Shown piece by piece: positions 6,551 through 14,890 of a stretch of DNA of 64,000 nucleotides. Each line of letters begins with the position of its first letter. The stretch's first letter is position 1. A program made the translations under genes and the position numbers. The stretch is from Dokdonella sp. (GTDB lineage Bacteria > Pseudomonadota > Gammaproteobacteria > Xanthomonadales > Rhodanobacteraceae), in contig JAHCAR010000006.1 in assembly GCA_019634795.1 (NCBI GenBank), forward strand, positions 62,001-126,000, in the 5' to 3' direction. The notes below the pieces were generated by a model. That model was not told where the DNA came from. It did no database searches and saw nothing but the letters and a program-made list of their open reading frames with translations.

Positions 6551-7515
6551 ATCAGCAACTGCGCGCTGCCGATCCCCTTTAGCCAGGCCTGACCCATGAC
6601 CGCGGCTTTCTCCATCAGCGAGCGCGCCGAGCCGATGGCCCGCCAGTAGCGTGTCTCGGTGCCCAGCGTCTGCTGGTGCCACTGCTGCTCGCTCAGGCCA
6701 AGTTTGCGCAGGATGGGCGGTTCGCTGGCATCGATGCGGCCGCGCTTGTCGCCGCGACTCAGTCGGGCAGTCCAGTCGGTCAGTTCTAGATACGCTTCGA
6801 TCGATATCGGCAGGATGGCGGAGGCCGTTGCGCTGTTGATCGACGCCAACGGCCATTTGGCTTGGGTCGGATTCGCTCGAAGGGTCTCGATGCGTTGCAG
6901 GGCGCTGGTATGGATCGAGGTCTCGAGATTCTCCGCAATCCCCGCGCGAATCGGATTCAGATCGACATAGCTCATGCAGGTCAGCACGGCGGCCTCGTCG
7001 AGCAGGGCCTGGCACTTGTAGCGGCCCTCCCAGAATCGGCCGGTGCAGGCATCTTCCCGGTTGGCGCGGCGGGCGATCGGTTCATTGAGTGCCTTCATGA
7101 ACCAGGCCAGGCTGCCGAGGCGCTGGCGACACGCACTGAGCCGGTCCGGATTGCCGAGCAGGGTCTGTTCCTTCAGGCGGCAGGCCGCGGCGTCGGTTTC
7201 GCCGTCTGCCGTCGCCGGGAACAGGCGCACCCAGCGCAGCGCGACCTCTTCATCGGACCACGTGGCCGCTGCCGTCGGGTCGATGCGCAGCACGACATGC
7301 ACATGGTTGCTCATTACCGCATAGGCATAGACGCCGACGGCGAAGATCCCGGCCAGGTCGAGCAGGCGCTGCTCGACCCAGGCTCGGCGATGCTCGTAGG
7401 ACTTCCCGTCGTGAGGATCGACCCCGCATAGCCAAGCCCGGCGAACGCACCGCGATATGCAGTGGTAGTAGCCTGGGGTATCGGGATCGACGAGCAGATG
7501 ACGTGCTGTAGTCAT
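6532..7515 (-). CDS. RAYT / Y1-type (IS200-like) transposase
   Basis: REP-associated tyrosine transposases are single-domain HUH nucleases that nick and join single-stranded DNA at REP palindromes. This 327-residue protein has YYHCISRCVRRAWLCG near the N-terminus and the metal-binding HUH motif NHVHVVLR. It also has YVDLNPIRAGI, the conserved late block with a tyrosine that may be the nucleophile. I chose the ATG at 7515, where similarity begins. The final residues (RRQTA) come from the abutting insertion-sequence fragment, so the natural C-terminus has been replaced. It may drive the REP copies near trmL. Confidence 0.82.
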   Translation of the reverse strand: MTTARHLLVDPDTPGYYHCISRCVRRAWLCGVDPHDGKSYEHRRAWVEQRLLDLAGIFAVGVYAYAVMSNHVHVVLRIDPTAAATWSDEEVALRWVRLFPATADGETDAAACRLKEQTLLGNPDRLSACRQRLGSLAWFMKALNEPIARRANREDACTGRFWEGRYKCQALLDEAAVLTCMSYVDLNPIRAGIAENLETSIHTSALQRIETLRANPTQAKWPLASINSATASAILPISIEAYLELTDWTARLSRGDKRGRIDASEPPILRKLGLSEQQWHQQTLGTETRYWRAIGSARSLMEKAAVMGQAWLKGIGSAQLLIRRQTA

Positions 7516-7626
7516 GGCGCCAGCGTGCCGGGATCGGCGCGCGGTGTCTGTAGGAAATCGTCGATTCGTGACGTAGGATTGGGCGTGAATGTTGGGTGTC
7601 CCGCCCCTTCTGCGCGAGGGCGCGCC

Positions 7627-7710
7627 TGACCAATCGTTCAAGCGGAGCTGACAGTTCATTTTTTCTTAGGAAGTCACCGCTGACGCGGCGGCGCATTTCT
7701 GGTGCTGATG
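7627..7710 (+). other. Degenerate attC-like site 6
   Basis: TGACCAATCGTTCAAGCGGA on the left and CACCGCTGACGCGGCG then ATTTCTGGT on the right copy the layout of attC site 3. AGCGG/CCGCT and TGAC/GTCA can pair. The cores (TGACC..., GCTGATG) have drifted from consensus. It lies immediately before the LRR gene. Confidence 0.5.
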
Positions 7711-7713
7711 CCC

Positions 7714-8676
7714 ATGGTCAAGGTGGATCGGGAAGTCCAAGCTCTCGCGGCTAGCTTGAGCCGGACGGTTGGTGCCGACGACAACAGGGATTTTACGCAC
7801 ACTCGTGAGTTTTGGGCGAGAGAGCCGCAGCGCTCGCTTTCCTGGGCGTTGCTTGCAACTCCCGATGAATACCAGGGCGAAGAGCGGGTGAGGGTCGCTG
7901 CCTCTGGTGCCACTGTACGAAAAGTCGTTGATCGCTGGAGTGCTCAGCTACCCTCACTGAAAGGTATTCGCTGGCTCGAGCTTCCCTCGAGGGCTTCTCA
8001 GCCGCTCCTGGAAGCCGCCTGCGTGCTACCGGCACTGGAAGCTCTGCGAATACCGGCGAACACGATCACGGATTTGGAGGCGCTGGAAAACTGCAAAAGC
8101 CTCAGGTATCTGCAGGTCGGTACGTCTTCGAGCATTGCCAGCATCGAGCCTTTGGCAAAGCTGAGCTGGCTGAAATGGCTGCAGCTCGACAACCTCAAGT
8201 GCGCAAGGAATCTCGATCCTCTGGGGTCCTTGGTGGGTCTCATCGGGCTTGGCTTTACCGGCGCCGAATTCAGAGGGTTCATGGTGGATTCGTTCCAGCC
8301 ATTGAGATACCTGCAGAACCTGGAATGGTTGCACCTTGGTGCCGTTCACGCCGTTGACATGTCCTTGGACCCGTTGGCAGCTCTGAAGAAACTCGAATTC
8401 CTTGGGCTCGGCAATTACTTTCCGCTTGCGGAGTTTGCACATCTGTCACTGCACGTCGACGCCTCCGTTTGTGAGTGGGCGCAGCCATTCGTGCGGCTGC
8501 ACTCTTCCGTTCTTCCATGTCGTCGGTGCAATGAGAATTGGAAGGTCATTACGTCTGGAAGGGGTGGCCGCGCCCTTTGTCCCACATGTGACTCTGTCAA
8601 ACTTGCCCGCCATGTGGCCAGGTTCAATGCTGTCCGTGGCGCGGCCGCCGCAAGTGTCTTCTCGCACGGGCACTGA
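7714..8676 (+). CDS. Leucine-rich-repeat protein with C-terminal zinc ribbon
   Basis: This 320-residue protein has irregular leucine-rich repeats in its middle part (LEALRIPANTITDLEALENC, then LRYLQVG, LKWLQLDNL and LEWLHLG). Two CxxC pairs (CRRCNE and CPTCDS) near residues 270-300 form a likely zinc ribbon. No signal peptide. The combination suggests a cytosolic binding protein, but the partner is unknown. In-frame starts at 7702 and 7708 lie inside the attC-like site, so I use the ATG at 7714. It is probably a cassette gene. Confidence 0.6.
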   Translation: MVKVDREVQALAASLSRTVGADDNRDFTHTREFWAREPQRSLSWALLATPDEYQGEERVRVAASGATVRKVVDRWSAQLPSLKGIRWLELPSRASQPLLEAACVLPALEALRIPANTITDLEALENCKSLRYLQVGTSSSIASIEPLAKLSWLKWLQLDNLKCARNLDPLGSLVGLIGLGFTGAEFRGFMVDSFQPLRYLQNLEWLHLGAVHAVDMSLDPLAALKKLEFLGLGNYFPLAEFAHLSLHVDASVCEWAQPFVRLHSSVLPCRRCNENWKVITSGRGGRALCPTCDSVKLARHVARFNAVRGAAAASVFSHGH

Positions 8677-8730
8677 CCATTCGTTCAGGCGGACTGGATA
8701 GTCCCTGTGTTTTGGTGGACGGCTTGTCAG
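8672..8730 (+). other. attC-like relic
   Basis: CTGACCATTCGTTCAGGCGGA repeats the left half of attC-like site 6 (CTGACCAATCGTTCAAGCGGA) four bases ahead of the LRR stop codon. A right half is not convincing. It suggests the next gene also arrived as a cassette. Confidence 0.35.
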
Positions 8731-8765
8731 AATCAATTTCCACGGATCGATACAGAGGGCAGTTT

Positions 8766-9119
8766 ATGGAAGTCAATCACTCCGCTCCCTACGCCATTGT
8801 GGCTGTCGCCTTTGCGCGGGCTCTGGTGGACGGCCGATTCAGCGATGCCCATTCCATGCTCTCGTCGGGGTTTCGTGCAGCGGTCGACCCGGATCGGATT
8901 CGCAACAACTATGACGAGATGATCGAGTATGGTGAAGGGCCGCCCACGGTTGTGAAACTCATGTCTACGATGGAGCAGTGGCCGGACAAGCAATCCCATG
9001 ACCTGGGCTGGGCGTATGTCTCGATCTCTGGTGACGATTTCTCGGAGGCCGTCACGGTCGTTCTTGAGCAGGAGGCTGGCAAACCGGTAATTCGTCAGCT
9101 TGAGTGGGGACGACCTTAG
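8766..9119 (+). CDS. Small NTF2-like hypothetical protein
   Basis: This 117-residue soluble protein starts with a helical section (AIVAVAFARALVDGRFSDAHSML) and ends with beta strands (HDLGWAYVSISG, then EAVTVVLEQ). That order is typical of NTF2/SnoaL-like alpha-beta cones, with no catalytic residues I can name. The ATG at 8766 is preferred over one at 8712 because the upstream codons fall in attC-like sequence. It is the last candidate gene of the accessory block. Confidence 0.5.
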   Translation: MEVNHSAPYAIVAVAFARALVDGRFSDAHSMLSSGFRAAVDPDRIRNNYDEMIEYGEGPPTVVKLMSTMEQWPDKQSHDLGWAYVSISGDDFSEAVTVVLEQEAGKPVIRQLEWGRP

Positions 9120-9137
9120 GGCGGCCCGGCCGCCCTG
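9119..9137 (+). terminator. Possible terminator hairpin
   Basis: AGGGCGGC and GCCGCCCT form a perfect 8-bp stem with a CCG loop directly at the stop codon of the preceding gene. There is no T-run after it, so it may instead be a pausing or protective stem. Confidence 0.45.
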
Positions 9138-9692
9138 CAACTTCCCGTCCAGTCCAGGCGGATGCCGCTTTTCCCGGCGCTACTGGCCTTGTGCGGATCA
9201 TATGCAACGGTTCGGGATCGGGCATCGCTGAGCTGGGTTTGCGGAAGTTCTGGAACGATTGTCGGGCCGCAGTTTCGTAGTCAGTCCTGTTGCGTCACTG
9301 AATCGGTCTAGCACCACTTCTTGAGCGGCGCGCGGATGCTTGGCTCATTCATCGGCGTCACCAATCCGTCTGGGATCGGCTGGTGCACGGGGCAACGTCC
9401 GTCGAGTCGGTTCGATTCCCTCGGTATGGGCCTGACCCGTTGCCTACCGCTTCGTGCTGGAAGAACGGGCTCTTCGTTTGATTCGTTCATGCCGTGGCAT
9501 GTGACTTGTTCGTGCTCTGGCTGAGCGGAAGTTGCACCATCGGGTGTTCGAGCCGCGACCCGGGATCGCATGAATCACTACGTACTGGTGCAAACAAGGC
9601 GGTCGTCCGTGCTCGTTGACACGCACCCCTCGTCGCCGCGCGCGCATTGTGGGAACCTTGAAGGCCCTGATCGACCTGCGGAATCACGCTGC
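9138..9692. other. Gene-free stretch at the right edge of the accessory block
   Basis: I find no convincing gene here. CCAGTCCAGGCGGATGCCGC at about 9152 may be another eroded attC half. A GGTTCGATTCCC string near 9408 resembles a tRNA T-loop but has no acceptor stem or anticodon arm. The region marks the return from accessory DNA to housekeeping genes. Confidence 0.4.
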
Positions 9693-10676
9693 ATGAGCCC
9701 CAAGCCGACCGACGAAGCTGCGCGCCGTGCTGCCGACGTGTTGCGCCGCGGCGGCCTTGTCGCCTTGCCGACCGAAACCGTCTACGGCCTGGCCGGCGAC
9801 GCGCGCAATGCCGGGGCGGTCGCGAGGATCTTCGCGGCCAAGGGCCGGCCGGTGGATCATCCGCTGATCGTGCATCTGGGCGACAGGGCGCAGCTGTCCG
9901 AATGGGCGCGGGACATTCCCGACGCGGCCTGGCGGCTGGCCGAGGCGTTCTGGCCCGGTCCGCTGACCCTGGTCCTGCGCAAGGCACCGGGGGTGCTCGA
10001 TGCGGTGACCGGCGGCATGAATACGGTCGCGCTGCGCGTTCCAGGTCATCCGCTGGCCCTGCGCGTGCTCGAACTGTTCGGCGGCGGCGTGGCCGCACCG
10101 TCGGCCAACCGTTATGGCAGTGTCAGCCCGACCACGGCGGCTGATGTGCGCGAAGAGCTCGGCGATCGGGTCGACATGATCCTCGATGGCGGACCCTGCG
10201 ACGTCGGCATCGAGTCGACCATCGTCGATCTCTCGGGCGAGGGCATCGGCCTGCTGCGCCCGGGCCTGATCACGGCCGAGGACCTGCAGCGCGTCGCCGC
10301 GGTGGCGGTGACCAGCACGCCCCGCGCCGGGGTGCGCAGCCCGGGCTTGAAGGATTCGCACTACGCGCCGCGGGCGCGCGTGCTGCTCGCATCGATGGAC
10401 GATGCTGTCGGCGAAGTCGAACGCTGGCGGGAGCAAGGGCACAAGGTCGGCCTGCTTTCGGCGCGTCGGCCGGCGGCGCTCGCGGCGTCGGTGCCGTGGC
10501 TGGACTTCGGCGAAGATGTCTTCGAACAGGCCCGCGTGCTCTACCACCACCTGCGCGAAGCGGATCATCTGGGCCTCGAAGTCCTGGTCGCCGTGCCGCC
10601 GCCCGAGAGCGGGCCCGGCCGCGCGCTGTGTGACCGGCTGCGCCGGGCGGCCGGCCTCGGCTCAGGCGGGGCCTGA
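9693..10676 (+). CDS. L-threonylcarbamoyladenylate synthase, Sua5 type
   Basis: The enzyme makes threonylcarbamoyl-AMP from Thr, bicarbonate and ATP, the first step of t6A37 tRNA modification in the cytosol. The N-terminal YrdC domain shows LVALPTETVYGLAGDA, the KGRP loop, VALRVPGHP and the SAN motif PSANRYGSVSPT. After about residue 210 a Sua5 domain follows, with SPGLKDSHYAPRA as the linker. At 327 residues it is the long Sua5 form rather than the short TsaC. The ATG at 9693 is chosen where similarity starts. Confidence 0.93.
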   Translation: MSPKPTDEAARRAADVLRRGGLVALPTETVYGLAGDARNAGAVARIFAAKGRPVDHPLIVHLGDRAQLSEWARDIPDAAWRLAEAFWPGPLTLVLRKAPGVLDAVTGGMNTVALRVPGHPLALRVLELFGGGVAAPSANRYGSVSPTTAADVREELGDRVDMILDGGPCDVGIESTIVDLSGEGIGLLRPGLITAEDLQRVAAVAVTSTPRAGVRSPGLKDSHYAPRARVLLASMDDAVGEVERWREQGHKVGLLSARRPAALAASVPWLDFGEDVFEQARVLYHHLREADHLGLEVLVAVPPPESGPGRALCDRLRRAAGLGSGGA

Positions 10677-10889
10677 GCGATCGAAGGTTTCGGTCACGCC
10701 TGTTCGGGCCGATAATGGCCATGCCAGCGATGGCGGTTTATCGCCGCCGGATTGGCGCGAGACACGCCAACTTGGTCGACCGCCACCTCGCTTCCTGCTT
10801 TGAGGATCCCGCATGCCGCTTCACCTAATGCACCCAACAATACCGGCGAGCTTCGAGGCCGGTCCAGGCCGCAGCGGGGCCTCGCGCGC

Positions 10890-11951
10890 ATGAGCACGGA
10901 TCACCTCGAGATCACCCGTCCCGACGACTGGCATCTGCACCTGCGCGACGGCGCGGCGCTGGCCTCGGTCGTCGGCCATAGCGCGCGCCGCTTCGCCCGG
11001 GCGATCGTGATGCCGAACCTGAAGCCGCCGGTGACCACCGTGGCCCAGGCCGAAGCCTACCGGCAGCGCATCCTCGACAGCCTGCCCAGCGGCCGGCGCT
11101 TCGAGCCGCTGATGACCCTGTACCTGACCGAAGCGACGCCGATCGAGGAGATCGCGCGGGCCAAGGCCAGTGGCCGCGTCTTTGCGGTCAAGTACTACCC
11201 GGCCGGTGCGACGACCAATTCGCAGGATGGCGTGCGCGAGCTTTCCAGGGTCTATCCGGTGATCGAGGCGATGCAGCAGCACGATGTTCCGCTGCTGCTG
11301 CATGGCGAGGTCACCGACCCGGCGGTCGACATCTTCGACCGCGAGCGCATCTTCATCGAGCGCAATCTGCTGCCCTTGCGTGAGCGTTTTCCCGGCCTGC
11401 GCATGGTCCTCGAACACATCACCACGCGCGACGCGGTCGACTTCGTCAGCCAGGCCGCAGACGGGACCGCGGCCACGATCACCGCCCATCACCTGCTGCT
11501 CAATCGCAACGCGCTGTTCGAGGGCGGCGTCAATCCGCACCACTACTGCGCGCCGATCCTCAAGCGCGAGATCCACCGCGCGGCCTTGCTAGAGGCGGCC
11601 ACCAGCGGCGATCCACGCTTCTTCCTCGGCACCGACAGCGCGCCGCACGTGCGCGAGTCGAAGGAAAATGCCTGCGGCTGCGCGGGCGTCTACACCGCCC
11701 ATGCCGCCATCGAACTCTACGCCGAAGCCTTCGAACAGGTCGGCCGGCTCGACCGGCTCGAAGCCTTCACGAGTTTTCACGGCGCGGACTTCTACCGACT
11801 GCCACGCAACACGGAGCGCCTCGTCCTCGAGCGGCGCGCCTGGACCGTACCGGCGGCCTACCCGCTGGCCGGCAGCCACTGCGTGCCGATGCGTGCCGGC
11901 AAGTCGATCGCCTGGTCGATCGTCGACGGCCAGGATCCTTCGACCACCTGA
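10890..11951 (+). CDS. pyrC: Dihydroorotase, class II
   Basis: PyrC cyclises carbamoyl-aspartate to dihydroorotate in pyrimidine synthesis. This 353-residue protein carries the binuclear zinc ligands of the family: HLHLRDG (H15, H17), the carboxylated Lys in VKYYPAG (K101), His in LLHGE (H138) and LEHIT (H176), and Asp in LGTDSAPH (D249). The flexible loop TTNSQDG is present. The ATG at 10890 gives the usual N-terminus; an in-frame extension to 10752 is not conserved-looking. Confidence 0.96.
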   Translation: MSTDHLEITRPDDWHLHLRDGAALASVVGHSARRFARAIVMPNLKPPVTTVAQAEAYRQRILDSLPSGRRFEPLMTLYLTEATPIEEIARAKASGRVFAVKYYPAGATTNSQDGVRELSRVYPVIEAMQQHDVPLLLHGEVTDPAVDIFDRERIFIERNLLPLRERFPGLRMVLEHITTRDAVDFVSQAADGTAATITAHHLLLNRNALFEGGVNPHHYCAPILKREIHRAALLEAATSGDPRFFLGTDSAPHVRESKENACGCAGVYTAHAAIELYAEAFEQVGRLDRLEAFTSFHGADFYRLPRNTERLVLERRAWTVPAAYPLAGSHCVPMRAGKSIAWSIVDGQDPSTT

Positions 11952-12065
11952 GCGCAACAATTCGCTGGCGGTCCACTGATTGCGCGGTTTACTGGCCTGC
12001 GCTGGCGAACGACCTGATCCGGGCGGAGAATCGACCGGCAGCCACTGCCAAGCGGGTCGGACACC

Positions 12066-12887
12066 ATGAATGCGCAGACCAGCGATACCGGCTTCTCGGG
12101 ATCCATTCCGGCTTTCTACGAGCGCTACCTGGTGCCGCTCATTTTCGCGCCCTACGCCGCCGACCTGGCCGCGCGCGCGCTGCAGCAGCCGGCCTCGCAT
12201 GTGCTCGAAGTGGCCGCCGGCAGCGGGGTCGTGACACGTGCACTGGCAGCAGCGCTGCCCGCCGACGTGTCGATCATGGCGACCGACCTCAATGAGCCGA
12301 TGCTCGAACATGCGGCGAGGATCGGCACCTCACGCCCGGTCGACTGGCGGCAGGCCGATGCCATGCACTTGCCGTTTGCCGACGCCTCCTTCGACCTCGT
12401 CGTTTGCCAGTTTGGTGCGATGTTCTTCCCGGACAAGGCCACGGCGTTCGCCGAAGCGCGCCGCGTGCTGCGCCCGGGCGGCCGCTTCCTGTTCAACGTC
12501 TGGGATCGCATCGAGGACAACGAATTCGCCGACGTCGTCACCGCGGCCATGGCCCGCCTGTTCGCGGACGACCCGCCACGCTTCCTCGCACGCACGCCGC
12601 ATGGCTATCACGACCGCGCCACGATCATCGCGGATCTGGCCGCCGCGGGATTCGGCGACGTACCGGAATTCACGACGCTGATTGAAACCAGTCGCGCGGA
12701 ATCGGCGCGTCTCGTGGCCATGGCTTACTGCCAGGGCACGCCGCTGCGCAACGAAATCGAGAACCGCGATGCGTCACGCCTCGAAGAGGCGACCGCGTTC
12801 GCCACCGAGGCGCTCGAACAGCGCTTCGGCGCGATCAACTTGAGCGGCAGGATCCAGGCCCACGTGATCTGCGCGAAACGCTGCTAG
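12066..12887 (+). CDS. Class I SAM-dependent methyltransferase
   Basis: This 273-residue cytosolic protein has AdoMet motif I VLEVAAGSG (residues 46-54), the acidic ATDLNEPML at the end of strand 2, and ADAMHLPFADASFDLVVCQF followed by EARRVLRPGGRFLF. This is the UbiE/Methyltransf_11 pattern. The substrate cannot be deduced: it stands alone, and the C-terminal helical part is not that of UbiE. An alternative reading is a small-molecule or quinone methylase. Confidence 0.85.
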   Translation: MNAQTSDTGFSGSIPAFYERYLVPLIFAPYAADLAARALQQPASHVLEVAAGSGVVTRALAAALPADVSIMATDLNEPMLEHAARIGTSRPVDWRQADAMHLPFADASFDLVVCQFGAMFFPDKATAFAEARRVLRPGGRFLFNVWDRIEDNEFADVVTAAMARLFADDPPRFLARTPHGYHDRATIIADLAAAGFGDVPEFTTLIETSRAESARLVAMAYCQGTPLRNEIENRDASRLEEATAFATEALEQRFGAINLSGRIQAHVICAKRC

Positions 12888-12912
12888 TTCGCCGCTTGTG
12901 AAAGCGGAGGGT

Positions 12913-12974
12913 GGAGGCATTTTCCGGGTGAATCGTCGCGGATCGCCGGTGCTGCTCCCCGGAAGCATGCCTCC
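12913..12974. repeat. Dispersed 60-bp palindromic repeat, copy P1
   Basis: The arms GGAGGCAT...TTCCGGG and CCCCGGAA...ATGCCTCC enclose a variable centre. Homologous copies occur at 13149-13207 and 15664-15722, both in reverse orientation. It lies in the spacer after a methyltransferase gene. Confidence 0.65.
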
Positions 12975-13053
12975 ATGCCGTGTGCTTGCGATCTTGAATG
13001 CGGATGGTGAAGCCGGTCGGGCCCAGCCCGGACCGTTTCGTCCGACAGATCAA

Positions 13054-13081
13054 AATGGATTCCAGCCTGCGCTGGAATGAC
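13054..13081. repeat. Short palindromic repeat (ATTCCAGC / GCTGGAAT)
   Basis: GATTCCAGC CTGC GCTGGAATGACG is a short inverted repeat of the kind scattered through many proteobacterial genomes between genes. It sits between repeats P1 and P2 in the 399-bp spacer 12888-13286, which holds no convincing gene. Confidence 0.6.
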
Positions 13082-13148
13082 GGTGAAGAAGTCGCCGGGC
13101 CGGCCTTGCCTCCCGCCTGCATGCCGACCGCTGAAAGCACGGAGCACA

Positions 13149-13207
13149 AGCACTTTCCCTGGGATCAGCAGGAACGATCCCGCGAGGATTCGAACGGAAA
13201 GCGCCTT
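13149..13207. repeat. Dispersed 60-bp palindromic repeat, copy P2
   Basis: The arms are GCACTTTCC and GGAAAGCGC. Read on the minus strand it aligns along its length with P1, sharing TTTCCG, GAATC, TCGCGG and ATCG blocks in order. It lies about 80 bp before the DUF2721 gene and could fold in its leader transcript. Confidence 0.6.
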
Positions 13208-13286
13208 CGTGTTCTTTTTTCTCGCATTGCCTTCGAAACGGACGGAGAATCCGGTCCTCCTGCCGGGCCGGAAAACCGATCAGACC

Positions 13287-13754
13287 ATGTTCAATTCGCT
13301 GACCGATATCGGGGACGTCGCGCACGCCATCCAACTTGCCCTGGCCCCGGTCTTCCTGCTGACCGGCATTGGCGCCTTGCTCAATGTCATGGCCGGTCGC
13401 CTGGCCCGCATCATCGATCGTGGCCGCCAGCTGAGCGAGCATCCGATCAGCCCGGATCTGCAGGCGGATGAGTCGCTGATGGTCGAACTGCGCAGCCTCG
13501 AACGCCGTCGCCATCTGACCAGCTTCGCCATCACTGCCTCGACCTTGTCGGCACTGCTCGTTTGCCTGGTCGTGGCGACCCTGTTTCTCGAAGCCCTGAT
13601 CCGGATCGAGCTCAGATGGCTGGTCGGTTCCCTGTTCACTGGGTCTGCAGCGGCGCTGGTGGTGGGCCTTACCTATTTCCTGCGCGAGGTCCACCTGGCC
13701 ATGCGCACGGTGCGCATCCCCGCTTCTGCCAAGCGCCAACGCCCTTCCGGGTAG
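13287..13754 (+). CDS. DUF2721-family inner-membrane protein
   Basis: This 155-residue protein has three hydrophobic segments: about residues 10-30 (AIQLALAPVFLLTGIGALLNV), 75-100 and 105-125. The family hallmark is FLLTGIGALLNVMAGRLARI followed by RR.hLT and C-terminal membrane helices. Function is unknown. I chose the ATG at 13287 because upstream in-frame sequence overlaps repeat P2. Confidence 0.8.
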   Translation: MFNSLTDIGDVAHAIQLALAPVFLLTGIGALLNVMAGRLARIIDRGRQLSEHPISPDLQADESLMVELRSLERRRHLTSFAITASTLSALLVCLVVATLFLEALIRIELRWLVGSLFTGSAAALVVGLTYFLREVHLAMRTVRIPASAKRQRPSG

Positions 13755-13904
13755 CGCGGGCGCGTCTGTCGCACAGGCACTTGTTGCCCTTGACCGGCAA
13801 ACGCTGCATCGCGATGCTGCCCTCGATGTCCGTGCCGGTCCTTGCACGATGAAGGTGCAAGCACCGGGCCCGACCACCACCCCGTTGTCTGCCTGGAGAT
13901 GACC

Positions 13905-14351
13905 ATGTCCGGCAATACCGTTCGACTTCTTCGCGTACTACGGGCGCCACCCGAGAAGATCTACCGCGCCTTCCTCGATGCCGGCGCGATGGCGAAATGG
14001 CTGCCGCCGTATGGATTCACCTGCAAGGTCGAGCAGCTCGATGCACGGGTCGGCGGCCACTTTCGCATGCTGTTCATCAACTTCACGACCGGCAACGGGC
14101 ACGCCTTCGGTGGCGAATACCGCGAGCTCGTGGCCAATGAGCGAATCCGCTATTTCGACGTGTTCGACGATCCGAACCTGCCGGGCGAGATGGAAACGAC
14201 GGTTACCCTGAGGGCAGTCTCCTGCGGTACCGAACTCGGCATCGTCCAGACCGGCATCCCCGAGGTGATTCCGGTCGAGATGTGCCATCTCGGCTGGCAG
14301 GAATCATTGGCCCAGCTGGCGACCCTGGTCGAACCGGTCATTCCGGATTGA
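13905..14351 (+). CDS. SRPBCC (AHSA1/START-like) domain protein
   Basis: This 148-residue soluble protein has the AHSA1-type helix-grip pattern: RAPPEKIYRAFLDAGAMAKWLPP at the start, GGHFRM and GGEYRELVANERIRY in the sheet, and a C-terminal helix GWQESLAQLATLVEP. Such proteins bind hydrophobic ligands or act on stress-related clients; no ligand can be assigned. The ATG at 13905 has GGAG six bases upstream; another ATG lies at 13899. Confidence 0.82.
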   Translation: MSGNTVRLLRVLRAPPEKIYRAFLDAGAMAKWLPPYGFTCKVEQLDARVGGHFRMLFINFTTGNGHAFGGEYRELVANERIRYFDVFDDPNLPGEMETTVTLRAVSCGTELGIVQTGIPEVIPVEMCHLGWQESLAQLATLVEPVIPD

Positions 14352-14890
14352 GCGACCGCGCGGTCCGCGCAGCGCGCTTCGGCTACCTGCCCGAGAATGG
14401 TATTCCGTTCCATGAGCTCGGCATCGAAGTCCAGATCAAGGCCGCATCGGCGATCGCGCCGGTCGAATTCAAGGCCAATGCGGATGGCAGGATGCGGGCC
14501 GTGGTCCTGGAATTTCTCTAGAAGAATCCGCGCACGCGGATGCAACATGAGGTCGGCGACGAGTACCCTACTTGAAACTGCTACCTGACCGAGGGCCACC
14601 GTCATGGAGATTGCGCTGTCATTTGTTCACGGGCTCGGCTGCGAGCATGAACATGTCGGTGGAGTATTCCGGCGATGGCCTCGGCGGCCCCAGTGATTTG
14701 CCCCTGCGCTTGCTCCGGGAAAAGTATGCGAGGCCCGATGATCAGCCATTTCCCCGTTAGCCGGGTTTGTCGTATCCGGGGCGGCATTGCGGACATCGTC
14801 GCTGCAGCGAACAAGACCATCGGTGATGCGTGGGGGCTGACCTGCCCTGTCGCTACCACGGCGGATGGCAGTCAGACAGGGCAGCACTGA
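14352..14890. other. Spacer with possible gene remnant
   Basis: No full gene is supported. Codons from about 14348 to 14521 read LGIEVQIKAASAIAPVEFK then a short tail that looks like the last part of a beta-rich domain (as in the C-terminal DUF3471 region of some beta-lactamase-like proteins), with no start and no upstream part. The rest shows no coding signal. Confidence 0.3.

Noticed and set aside
9380-9440. tRNA-like string GGTTCGATTCCC
   Set aside because: It resembles a T-arm, but there is no matching acceptor stem, anticodon arm or CCA end around it.
13175-13200. GAGGATTCGAAC resembling a reversed tRNA T-loop
   Set aside because: It lies inside palindromic repeat P2 and has no cloverleaf around it.
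14282-14521. Short frame after the SRPBCC gene
   Set aside because: It has no start of its own outside the preceding gene and only a weak resemblance to a domain end, so it is mentioned as a possible remnant only.
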